Of a stretch of DNA of 29,388 nt, positions 6,540 to 16,254 are shown one piece after another (positions within the stretch are counted from its first letter, which is position 1; each line of letters opens with the position of its first letter). The notes below the pieces were generated by a model. It was not told the DNA's origin. It was given only the letters and a program-made list of their open reading frames with translations, and searched no databases. Source of the stretch: an uncultured Collinsella sp. (GTDB lineage: Bacteria > Actinomycetota > Coriobacteriia > Coriobacteriales > Coriobacteriaceae); contig CATWID010000021.1 in the NCBI GenBank assembly GCA_958350755.1, forward strand, positions 1 to 29,388, read 5' to 3'. A program made the translations under genes and the position numbers.

Positions 6540-8636
6540 ATGGCAGACGCTAAGGATTTCCTGTTTGAGATCGGTACGGAGGAGATGCCCTCCGCGCCGC
6601 TGAACAATGCCGTCAAGCAGCTTGGCACCATGATTGCCAAGGGTTTGGACGATGCCGGCCTGGCCCACGGCGAGGTCCGTGTGATCTCGAGCCCGCGTCG
6701 CCTGGCTGCGCTCGTGGCCAATGTCGCCACTGCGACCGACGAGGTCCACGAGGTTAAGCGCGGCCCCGCGGCTAACATCGCGTTCGACGCTGACGGTAAC
6801 GCCACTAAGGCCGCCCAGGGCTTTGCCCGCAAGTGCGGTGTGGCTGCCGAGGATCTGGTCCGTCGCGAGGACACCGACGGCCGCGAGTACGTCTTTGCCG
6901 AGAAGAATATTCCTTCCGCACCGGCTACGCCGATTCTGACCGCTCTGTGCGAGAAGACCATCGCCGGCCTCCAGTGGCCCAACTACCGCTCTCAGCGCTG
7001 GGGTCACGAGCACGCGACCTTTGTCCGTCCGGTCCGTTGGATTTGCTGCCTTCTGGGCGAGGACGTTGTGCCCGTGTCGTTTGCCGATGTGACGAGCGGC
7101 AACACCACGCGCGGTCATCGCGTGCTTGGCCCCGGTGACCATGTGGTCGCCAGCCCCGCTGTTTACGAGCAGGTGCTCGAGGACGCCGGCGTGCTTTCTG
7201 CCGAGCGCCGTCGCGAGGCCATCCTTGCCGGTATCGCTGAGGTCGAGGCTGCGCGCCCCGGCTGCCACGTCGATACGCCTAAGAAGGTCTTCGAGGAGGT
7301 CATTAACCTCTGCGAGTGGCCGACGGTGCTCGTCGGTACCTTCGATGAGGAGTTCCTCAAGGTTCCGCACGAGATTATCTGTGAGTCCATGCTCACCAAT
7401 CAGCGCTACTTCCCGATTTATGACGGCGAGGGTAAGCTCACGCGTGAGTTCGTCGTCGTCTCCAACAGCAAGCCCGAGAACGCCGAGCGCGTGATCGACG
7501 GCAACGAGCGCGTCGTGCGTGCCCGTCTGGACGATGCCAAGTTCTTCTACGAGGAGGACCTTAAGATCTCCCTCGACGAGTTCCGTGAGCGCCTTGCCAA
7601 GGTCGCTTTCCAGGAGAAGCTTGGCAGCGTGCTCGCCAAGTCCGAGCGTATTGAGCAGCTCGCGCTTGCGATTGCCCGTGAGGCACACCTGGGTGCTCAT
7701 CTGGCAGCCGACGCCGGCCGTGCCGCGCACCTGTGCAAGGCCGACCTGGTGTCTAACGCCGTCGTCGAGTTCACGAGTCAGCAGGGCGTGATGGGCGGTT
7801 ATTACGCGTCCGCGATGGGGGAGAACGACGAGGTCGCCCATGCCATCCGCGATCACTATCGTCCCCGCTTTGCCGGTGACGAGTTGCCCGAGGGCACCGC
7901 TGGCTGCATCGTCGCCTGCGCCGACAAGCTCGATACCATCGCCGGTATCTTTGCCATCGGCGAGCCCCCGACCGGCTCCTCCGACCCCTACGCGCTGCGT
8001 CGTGCCGCTATCGGCATCATCAACATCCTGCGCGATCGCCTGCCGATCGACCCCACGTCGCTGATTGACTTTGCTCTGCAGCTTTACAGCGAGCAGGGCA
8101 TTGAGTTCGACGCCGCCGAGGTCGCCCAACAGGTTCGCGACTTCTTCCATGGCCGCCTTGTGAGCATGGCCCGCGACGAAAAGATCCCGGCCGATACCGT
8201 TGCCGCCGTCTCCGCGGTGCACATCATCGCCCCGTCCGTCTTCTTCGCCCGCTGCGCCGCCCTCGACGAGGCCCGCAAGAACGACGCTGAGACGTTCGAT
8301 AACCTGGCCACCGCCTATGCCCGCGCCGCGCACATCTCCAAACCCGAGCTGGGTGCGGAGTACGACCGCAGCCTGATGGGCGAGGCCGAGTTCGCGCTCG
8401 CCGACGCCTCCGAGGCTGCCCAGACCGCTGTCGATGCCGCCCTTGCTGCCGAGGATTACCCCGCCGCATTTGCCGCACTTGCCGCCCTGCGTGCCCCCAT
8501 CGACCGCTTCTTCGACGAGGTTATGGTCATGGACAAGGACGAGCAGCTCCGCGATAATCGCCTTAAGCTGCTCAACCGCTTCGAGGCCGTGTTCTCCGGC
8601 ATCGCCAACATCGGTGAGCTTGCCCGCAAAAAGTAA
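6540..8636 (+). CDS. glyS: Glycyl-tRNA synthetase beta subunit
   Basis: 698-residue beta subunit, which binds tRNA-Gly and is required for charging by GlyQ. The N-terminus DFLFEIGTEEMPS is diagnostic. Further family blocks are SPRRLAALV, NYRSQRWGHEHATFVRPVRW, SMLTNQRYFPIYDGEGKL, DAKFFYEEDLK, the HD-like GVMGGYYASAMGE region, PTGSSDPYALRRAA, and a C-terminal DALR-type anticodon-binding region. Length is usual for the family. The ATG follows the glyQ stop by 3 bases; the ribosome site GGAAGGCGAGG lies within the end of glyQ, so the subunits are translationally coupled. Confidence 0.98.
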   Translation: MADAKDFLFEIGTEEMPSAPLNNAVKQLGTMIAKGLDDAGLAHGEVRVISSPRRLAALVANVATATDEVHEVKRGPAANIAFDADGNATKAAQGFARKCGVAAEDLVRREDTDGREYVFAEKNIPSAPATPILTALCEKTIAGLQWPNYRSQRWGHEHATFVRPVRWICCLLGEDVVPVSFADVTSGNTTRGHRVLGPGDHVVASPAVYEQVLEDAGVLSAERRREAILAGIAEVEAARPGCHVDTPKKVFEEVINLCEWPTVLVGTFDEEFLKVPHEIICESMLTNQRYFPIYDGEGKLTREFVVVSNSKPENAERVIDGNERVVRARLDDAKFFYEEDLKISLDEFRERLAKVAFQEKLGSVLAKSERIEQLALAIAREAHLGAHLAADAGRAAHLCKADLVSNAVVEFTSQQGVMGGYYASAMGENDEVAHAIRDHYRPRFAGDELPEGTAGCIVACADKLDTIAGIFAIGEPPTGSSDPYALRRAAIGIINILRDRLPIDPTSLIDFALQLYSEQGIEFDAAEVAQQVRDFFHGRLVSMARDEKIPADTVAAVSAVHIIAPSVFFARCAALDEARKNDAETFDNLATAYARAAHISKPELGAEYDRSLMGEAEFALADASEAAQTAVDAALAAEDYPAAFAALAALRAPIDRFFDEVMVMDKDEQLRDNRLKLLNRFEAVFSGIANIGELARKK

Positions 8637-8670
8637 GCCAGCCTGCGCATAAGCGCAAAAGGAGCCCCGC

Positions 8671-9546
8671 ATGGATTGCCCGGTCGCCGTTCGTCCCACC
8701 GTTATCGTTATCTCCGACTCTCTCGGCGATACCGCTTGTGAGGTGGTGCTTGCGGCGTCCGGGCAATTTGATGAAGGGGCTTTTCACGTTTTGCGCCTGC
8801 CTAAGGTGTCCTCGGTGGAGCAGATCAAGTCGTTTGTGGGACCGCGCGTCGATGCCGACCATCGCGATATCGCCGTGTTCCATACCATCGTCGACCCGGC
8901 CCTTCGTGCTCGCGTGCTCGACTACTTGGGCATGCTGCACATTCGCTCGGTCGACCTGATCGGTCCGACGCTCGCCGTGCTGTCGTCGCTCGTCGGTGTG
9001 CCGCCCAAGGGTGTGGCGGGCGTGATTCACAAGACCGATGACCGCTATTTCCATCGTATCGAGGCCATGGAGTATTTCGTTGAGCACGATGACGGTCGTG
9101 GTTGTGACGATCTGTCGGGTGCTGATATCGTGCTGCTGGGCGTGTCGCGCACGTCCAAGACGCCGCTGTCGATGTATTTAGCCTATCAGGGCTACAAGGT
9201 CGCCAATGTCCCGCTGGCGCACGGCATGGAGCCGCCCAAGTCGATTTACGAGGTCGACCCGATGCGCCTGTTCGGCCTGATTTCGACCGTCGATGTGATT
9301 TCCGAAATTCGCGATAGCCGCTTGGGCGATGACTACGCCCGCGCCGTTGCCGGCTCTTATGCCGAGCCTGAGAGCGTGCGTGGTGAGCTTGCGGAAGCCC
9401 GCGCGCTCATGAAACGCCTGGGCTGCTTTGTTGTGCGTACCGACGGCAAAGCCATCGAGGAAAGCGCTGCCGAGATCATTGCTCACCTCGAAGAGATTCA
9501 AGAGGCAAGAGCCCGCCGCGCCGCCCGCCGCGCTCAACAAAAGTAG
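8671..9546 (+). CDS. Pyruvate, phosphate dikinase regulatory protein (kinase/phosphorylase)
   Basis: 291-residue DUF299-family protein. Such proteins both inactivate PPDK, by ADP-dependent phosphorylation of a Thr near the catalytic His, and reactivate it by Pi-dependent removal. The family marks are VISDSLGDTACEVV at the N-terminus, the KTDDRYFHRIEAMEY block and the P-loop-like GVSRTSKTPLSMYLA (from G157). The close relative PpsR acts on PEP synthase instead, but the next gene here is ppdK, so PPDK is the likely target. A ribosome site AAAAGGAG precedes ATG 8671. Linkage to glyQS is also seen in Bacilli (yqfL). The stop TAG (9544-9546) is the TAG of a dispersed hairpin repeat. Confidence 0.92.
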   Translation: MDCPVAVRPTVIVISDSLGDTACEVVLAASGQFDEGAFHVLRLPKVSSVEQIKSFVGPRVDADHRDIAVFHTIVDPALRARVLDYLGMLHIRSVDLIGPTLAVLSSLVGVPPKGVAGVIHKTDDRYFHRIEAMEYFVEHDDGRGCDDLSGADIVLLGVSRTSKTPLSMYLAYQGYKVANVPLAHGMEPPKSIYEVDPMRLFGLISTVDVISEIRDSRLGDDYARAVAGSYAEPESVRGELAEARALMKRLGCFVVRTDGKAIEESAAEIIAHLEEIQEARARRAARRAQQK

Positions 9547-9608
9547 CTCACTTGGGACAAGGTTGTTTGGGTAGCTAATTTGGGACGTGTCTCTTTTAGC
9601 TACCCAAA
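9543..9608 (+). repeat. Tandem hairpin repeat, copies B1 and B2
   Basis: Copy B1 starts at 9543 on the last codons of the upstream gene and matches the first 16 bases of copy A in 15 positions, then diverges. Copy B2 (9571-9604) matches copy A over all 34 bases without gaps, 29 identical. Around B2 the inverted repeat is extended to a perfect 12-bp arm: TTTGGGTAGCTA (9566-9577) and TAGCTACCCAAA (9597-9608), loop 19 nt carrying TTTGGGACG. No T-tract follows, so it is not a normal terminator. Confidence 0.7.
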
Positions 9609-9872
9609 GAGAATACTTGGAAATAATGCTGATAAATGGTAAAGCGATTTAGCAAAAACATCGCATTCGACCTGCACTTTCCTTGTAGTGGTATCTTCAT
9701 AAGGTAACCACCTTTACCTACCGTTTACCGCCAGTTTTAGCACGTTTACCAAACCGCGCATCCTCTGCTTAAGCCTGCCCAAAACCCGCCGTATAGTTCC
9801 CTCACGGCCCGCATCCGGCGGGTCGATTCGTTACCACGGTCGTGCGCGAGAGCGCATGGAAGGGGAAGTATC
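9609..9872 (+). promoter_or_regulatory. ppdK upstream region with phased CSTTTACC boxes
   Basis: Non-coding gap before ppdK. The box CSTTTACC occurs at 9711-9718, 9722-9729 and 9743-9750, with start-to-start spacing of 11 and 21 bases, about one and two turns of the helix. An inverted copy GGTAAA lies at 9638-9643, and GGTAA (9703-9707) with TTACC (9714-9718) forms a palindrome with a 6-base centre. A possible -10 box TATAGT (9792-9797) sits 17 bases after a weak TTAAGC (9769-9774), putting the boxes just upstream of the promoter. This looks like a binding region for a transcription factor, identity unknown. The ribosome site AGGGGAAG lies at about 9860. Confidence 0.45.
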
Positions 9873-12623
<2,751 letters not shown>

Positions 12624-12661
12624 CGTTTTGGGTTTAGACGCCTAGCGTAGCCCCCTTCATG

Positions 12662-12692
12662 CCGCCCGTCTCATTCGTGAGACGGGCGGTTA
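12662..12692 (+). terminator. Terminator after ppdK
   Basis: CCGCCCGTCTCA (12662-12673) and TGAGACGGGCGG (12678-12689) form a perfect 12-bp stem with a TTCG tetraloop. The following T-tract is poor (TTATC), but stem strength and position 39 bases after ppdK support termination. Confidence 0.75.
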
Positions 12693-12735
12693 TCATGTGC
12701 GGGTTTTGTCTTTTTGTCTGCGTAAAAAAATGTTC

Positions 12736-12763
12736 TTGCAGCAGAAACTCGCGCGTGTATACT
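12736..12763 (+). promoter_or_regulatory. rplS promoter
   Basis: TTGCAG (12736-12741) and TATACT (12758-12763), spacer 16 bases, lie between the ppdK terminator and rplS. Predicted start is near 12770, leaving a leader of about 63 nt. Confidence 0.7.
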
Positions 12764-12784
12764 CGAATACGTTTGTTCAACTAC

Positions 12785-12808
12785 GTGCCGGCCAAGGTGG
12801 TACGGCAC
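12785..12808 (+). promoter_or_regulatory. Leader hairpin before rplS
   Basis: GTGCCG (12785-12790) pairs with CGGCAC (12803-12808), with possible inner CC/GG pairs, in the short rplS leader about 12 bases before the ribosome site AAGGAA (12821-12826). Ribosomal-protein leaders are often autoregulatory, and L19 leaders are known in other Gram-positives. Whether this one binds L19 is unknown. Confidence 0.35.
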
Positions 12809-12832
12809 CTCTAGAAGAGTAAGGAATTGCAC

Positions 12833-13174
12833 ATGGATTACATCCGCGCAATCGAGCGTCAGCAGATCCGCGAGGACATTCCTCAGGTTCGCGTCGCCGA
12901 CAACGTCAAGGTTCACTACCGCATTAAGGAAGGCGACCGCGAGCGCATCCAGGTCTTCCAGGGCGACGTCATCCGCATGGCCGGCGCCGGTGCCCGCGAG
13001 ACCTTCACCGTCCGCAAGATGTCCTTCGGTGTCGGTGTTGAGCGTACCTTCCCGCTTCACAGCCCCAAGATCGCCAAGCTCGAGGTCGTTCGTCATGGTC
13101 GCGTCCGTCGCGCCAAGCTGTACTACCTCCGCGACAAGGTGGGCAAGGCTGCTCGCATCCCCGAGAAGCGCTAA
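12833..13174 (+). CDS. rplS: 50S ribosomal protein L19
   Basis: 113-residue L19, located at the subunit interface near bridge B6/B8. Family blocks: the IPQVRVADNVKVHYRIKEG strand, RIQVFQGDVIRM, FTVRKMSFGVGVERTFPLHSP, and RHGRVRRAKLYYLRDKVGKAARI. ATG at 12833 gives the family N-terminus (MDYIRAIER) with AAGGAA 6 bases upstream. It is a single-gene unit with its own promoter and terminator, unlike the usual rpsP-rimM-trmD-rplS arrangement. Confidence 0.98.
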   Translation: MDYIRAIERQQIREDIPQVRVADNVKVHYRIKEGDRERIQVFQGDVIRMAGAGARETFTVRKMSFGVGVERTFPLHSPKIAKLEVVRHGRVRRAKLYYLRDKVGKAARIPEKR

Positions 13175-13208
13175 GAAGATCGCAGCGTCTGTCCACTCGT
13201 TTGGACAC

Positions 13209-13239
13209 AAGGGTCACCTTCGGGTGGCCCTTCTTTTTA
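13209..13239 (+). terminator. Terminator after rplS
   Basis: AAGGGTCACC (13209-13218) and GGTGGCCCTT (13223-13232) pair with one G-U, with a TTCG tetraloop and a CTTTTTAT tail. It ends 28 bases before the rnhB start. Confidence 0.92.
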
Positions 13240-13267
13240 TCTGATTTGCATGCAAGGAGGGCCTGGT

Positions 13268-14056
13268 ATGGCCAACATGACGAGCTCGGTTTCGGCATCG
13301 CAGGTTGCCGGTGAGTTGGCGAGCGCTACGTTTGAGGAGATTCCCGCCCTCGTGGAGCATTATCGCGAGGATCCGCGCCAGCAGGTGATCAAGGCTTGCG
13401 AGCGTGCCCTCAAACGCCATGCCAAAGAGCTTGCCGAGCGCGAGCGCGTCAACGGCATGTATCAGCTTATGCATGAGCTCGGCGGTGATGGTGTGGTCGT
13501 GGGCGTCGACGAGGTGGGCCGTGGCTCGGTAGCGGGTCCCTTGACCGTGTGTGCCGTGTGTCTTCCGATGGAGCCGCGCATCTGGGGCATCAACGATTCC
13601 AAAAAGCTCACGCCCGCGCGCCGCGAGCTGCTCTCGGTGAAGATAGCCGAGGTGGCGACTGCCATCGGCTTTTGCCATATCGCTCCTGCGGATATCGATG
13701 AGATGGGCATGGCCCGTGCTATCCGTACCGCCGTTGCGGGCGCCGTGGCCGATACGGGGCTCGAGCCCGATTGCGTGCTTATGGACGGTAACCCCTTGGG
13801 CGCCGTTCCCAACGAGCGCGATGTGGTGAAGGGTGATGCCAAAATCGCCTGCATCGCCGCGGCGTCCATCATGGCCAAGGTCACGCGTGACGAGATGATG
13901 GTCGAGTACGACGCCGAGTATCCCGAGTACCATCTGGCCGAGTCGAAGGGCTATGCAAGCCCCGAGCATATCGAGGCCATTCGCAAACATGGACTTTGTC
14001 CACTGCACCGCGTGAGCTTTTGCGGAAACTTTCTGCAGACTGAGCGCCTTTTCTAG
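13268..14056 (+). CDS. rnhB: Ribonuclease HII
   Basis: 262-residue RNase HII, which nicks RNA in RNA-DNA hybrids and removes single ribonucleotides from DNA. The catalytic region is GVDEVGRGSVAGP (D81, E82), then VLMDGN (D173) and KGDAKIACIAAASIMAKVTRD (probable D190). The C-terminal half ends HRVSFCGNF. About 70 residues precede the catalytic domain, as in the longer Gram-positive RnhB type. I choose ATG 13268 because AGGAGG (13255-13260) is ideally spaced; an ATG at 13250 would overlap that site. No promoter fits between the rplS terminator and this start. Confidence 0.95.
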   Translation: MANMTSSVSASQVAGELASATFEEIPALVEHYREDPRQQVIKACERALKRHAKELAERERVNGMYQLMHELGGDGVVVGVDEVGRGSVAGPLTVCAVCLPMEPRIWGINDSKKLTPARRELLSVKIAEVATAIGFCHIAPADIDEMGMARAIRTAVAGAVADTGLEPDCVLMDGNPLGAVPNERDVVKGDAKIACIAAASIMAKVTRDEMMVEYDAEYPEYHLAESKGYASPEHIEAIRKHGLCPLHRVSFCGNFLQTERLF

Positions 14057-14105
14057 GTCAATTGTGGAGACAGGGACCTCAGGGGTTTTATAAACCTGCT
14101 GGTAG

Positions 14106-14147
14106 CGGGCCGTATGCAACACCATTGCTGCGTGCGGCCCGTTTTTT
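14106..14147 (+). terminator. Terminator after rnhB
   Basis: CGGGCCG (14106-14112) pairs with CGGCCCG (14135-14141); inner GCAA/TTGC can pair as well, and TTTTTT follows (14142-14147). A second weak hairpin, GGTTT-TAT-AAACC (14084-14096), precedes it. Confidence 0.85.
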
Positions 14148-14245
14148 GACGGTATTTGGTCAGCTTTTGGTTTGCTTCCGGTACTTACCCGCATGAAAGG
14201 TGCCCTCATCATCGGGGCAATGCAGCGTGCGGGAAAGGAGACCCC

Positions 14246-14731
14246 ATGAGTGCCGCAAGCAAAAAGAGCAAGACGCAGCAGCTCAAGGAGCGTTGGGAAA
14301 ACGGCGAGCTCGACTGCGGGGCGATGACGCCCGAGTTTATCAAGGGACTCAGTCCCCGCGAGCTGGGCATGCTGGGCGAGCTGATCACCATCGACTACTT
14401 TAACGAGCGCGGCTACACCTTGCTGGAGCAGGGTTATCGTTGCACCGAGGGCGAGGCCGATCTGGTGCTGCTCGATGAGCTCGACGATGTCGTGGTGATG
14501 GCCGAGGTCAAGACCAGACGCGTCGCACTGGATTGCAACACGCGGGTCTTTCCCGAGGAGGCCGTGGACGTCCAGAAGCAACGCCGCTACCGCCGCATCG
14601 CAAGCTGCTATCTCATGGAGCATTATCCGCTGAAGGCGATTCGCTTCGATGCCGTGGGTGTCACCATTCGCGGCGGGCATATCGCCGAGATCGAGCATCA
14701 GTACAACGCATTCGATTGGCAGGTGTCGTGA
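14246..14731 (+). CDS. yraN: YraN/UPF0102-family endonuclease-like protein
   Basis: 161-residue member of UPF0102, a predicted endonuclease-fold family of unproven function often placed near dprA and rnhB. The conserved core is GMLGELITIDYFNERGYTLLEQGYRC, then GEADLVLLDE (the E-x-D element) and VVVMAEVKTRR (the E-x-K element), which together form the restriction-nuclease-like active site. The first 40 residues are a basic, then mixed, extension. ATG 14246 has GAAAGGAG (14233-14240). The stop TGA overlaps the comM ATG (TGATG). Confidence 0.88.
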   Translation: MSAASKKSKTQQLKERWENGELDCGAMTPEFIKGLSPRELGMLGELITIDYFNERGYTLLEQGYRCTEGEADLVLLDELDDVVVMAEVKTRRVALDCNTRVFPEEAVDVQKQRRYRRIASCYLMEHYPLKAIRFDAVGVTIRGGHIAEIEHQYNAFDWQVS

Positions 14732-16254
14732 TGGCGTTCGAGACGTTTGCCGTTCACGCGGCCTGCATCCGCGGCGTCGAGGCGATTCCCGTCACGGTCG
14801 AGGTCTCGCTTGCCGGCGGCGTTCCGGGTATTCAGATGCTCGGCATTCCGAGTATGGAGGTGATGGAGTCACGCGGTCGTATTCGCTGTGCGATGCGCTC
14901 CGCCGGGTTCGAGATCCCGCGCTCGGGCATTACGGTCAATCTGGCGCCCGGCGATATTCGCAAGACCGGTAGCGGCTTTGATCTGCCCATCGCCATCGCG
15001 GTGTTGGCGGCCGATGGCCAGATTCCCCGTGACAACCTCGATCGTTGTCTTATTGCTGGTGAGCTCGGCTTGGACGGTACGGTGCTTCCTGTCAAGGGCG
15101 AGGTGGCGTTTCAGCTGCTGGCTCGCGACATGGGGCTGTCCTTTATCGCCGGCAGGTCCGATCAGCATGTGCCGCTTGCGGGCGTTGATTGCGGCTTTAT
15201 CGATCATCTGTCTCAGCTTGCTCGCGGCATGGGCGATGCCGTGCGTCATTATCTGGATTCCGAGGGTGTTGAGGCGACCTTTGAGCCCGAACTCGACTAT
15301 GCCGACGTGCTAGGGCAGGAAGTCGCTAAACGCGGCATGGCGCTTGCGGCCGCCGGCGAGCTCGGTTTGCTTATGATCGGGTCCCCGGGATCGGGCAAGA
15401 CGATGCTCGCGCGTCGTATGACCGGCATCCTGCCCGAGCTTTCCGTTGAGGATCAACAGGCGGCGCTGTGCATCCATTCGGTTTTGGGTGAGAACATTGA
15501 TGGCTTGTTGGCGGGGCACCGGCCCTTCCGCAGTCCCCATCACAGTATTTCGACCGCAGGTCTTATCGGCGGTGGGCGCCCGGTGCACCCGGGTGAGATC
15601 AGCCTTGCTCATGGCGGCGTGCTCTTTTTGGACGAGCTTGCCGAGTTTCCCACGGGTGTGCTGCAGACGCTGCGTCAGCCCATCGAGCGCGGCTATGTGA
15701 GGATCGTACGCGTCGACGGGGCCTTTACCTTCCCGTCGCGCTTTCAGCTGCTGGCTGCGAGCAATCCCTGCCCCTGCGGTTTTATGGGCGATCGCGAGGT
15801 ACCGTGTCGCTGCTCAGCGGCGATGGTCGAGCGCTATCGGTCTAAACTGCGCGGTCCTTTGGCCGACCGTATCGACATGATGATCGACGTGACCCGTCCC
15901 GACCCCCAAGTGATTATCGAGGGCGCGGAGGGTATGTCGTCAGCTGAGTTACGTGACTACGTTGTGCGCGGTCGCGCTTTTCGCGCTTGGCGCGAATCCC
16001 GTATGGACGATGCTGATGCCGAGGCCGAGGATGACGAGACACGGTCCATTGACGGCGTCGTTTCGACCTTTGAGCTCGATGATGCGGCGGAGAAGTGTGT
16101 GCTCGGCCTGTCCAAACGCACGCATCTCACGGGCCGCGGCATCGTGCGCCTGGTGCGTATCGCGCGTACAATCGCTGACGTCGCCGAGAGCAAGCAGGTG
16201 ACGCAGGACCATGTGCTCGAGGCGGCGATGTACCAGGGAAGGAGGGACCAATGA
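14731..16254 (+). CDS. comM: ComM/YifB-family AAA+ ATPase (Mg-chelatase-like)
   Basis: 507-residue ComM. In transforming bacteria ComM is a hexameric helicase that extends branch migration of incoming DNA; it was earlier called a Mg-chelatase-like protein. The N-terminal Lon-like domain has VEVSLAGGVPGIQMLGIP and the AGELGLDG block. The AAA+ part has Walker A GSPGSGKT (217-224), FRSPHHSISTAGLIGGG, Walker B VLFLDE (D301, E302) and the Cys cluster NPCPCGF...CRCS. A C-terminal lid domain ends the protein. It starts at ATG 14731 on the last base of the preceding stop and ends in an ATGA overlap with dprA. Confidence 0.95.
   Translation: MAFETFAVHAACIRGVEAIPVTVEVSLAGGVPGIQMLGIPSMEVMESRGRIRCAMRSAGFEIPRSGITVNLAPGDIRKTGSGFDLPIAIAVLAADGQIPRDNLDRCLIAGELGLDGTVLPVKGEVAFQLLARDMGLSFIAGRSDQHVPLAGVDCGFIDHLSQLARGMGDAVRHYLDSEGVEATFEPELDYADVLGQEVAKRGMALAAAGELGLLMIGSPGSGKTMLARRMTGILPELSVEDQQAALCIHSVLGENIDGLLAGHRPFRSPHHSISTAGLIGGGRPVHPGEISLAHGGVLFLDELAEFPTGVLQTLRQPIERGYVRIVRVDGAFTFPSRFQLLAASNPCPCGFMGDREVPCRCSAAMVERYRSKLRGPLADRIDMMIDVTRPDPQVIIEGAEGMSSAELRDYVVRGRAFRAWRESRMDDADAEAEDDETRSIDGVVSTFELDDAAEKCVLGLSKRTHLTGRGIVRLVRIARTIADVAESKQVTQDHVLEAAMYQGRRDQ

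Noticed and set aside
5634..8699. Very long open frame (1021 codons) antisense to glyQ-glyS
   Set aside because: It mirrors the strongly biased codons of glyQS and spans both genes and their gap. The protein is repetitive Gly/Leu/Val/His-rich without any family motif, and glyQ/glyS are unambiguous.
9566..9608. Terminator after the PPDK regulator gene
   Set aside because: The 12-bp inverted repeat is convincing as a hairpin, but the 19-base loop and lack of any following T-tract argue against intrinsic termination; classified as a repeat.
13214..14698. 494-codon antisense frame over rnhB and the YraN gene
   Set aside because: Crosses two clear + strand genes and a terminator; composition typical of a shadow.
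14533..14730. Longer comM start inside the YraN gene
   Set aside because: The family begins at MAFETFAVHAACIRGVEA, at ATG 14731; the upstream residues are out-of-frame translation of the preceding gene.
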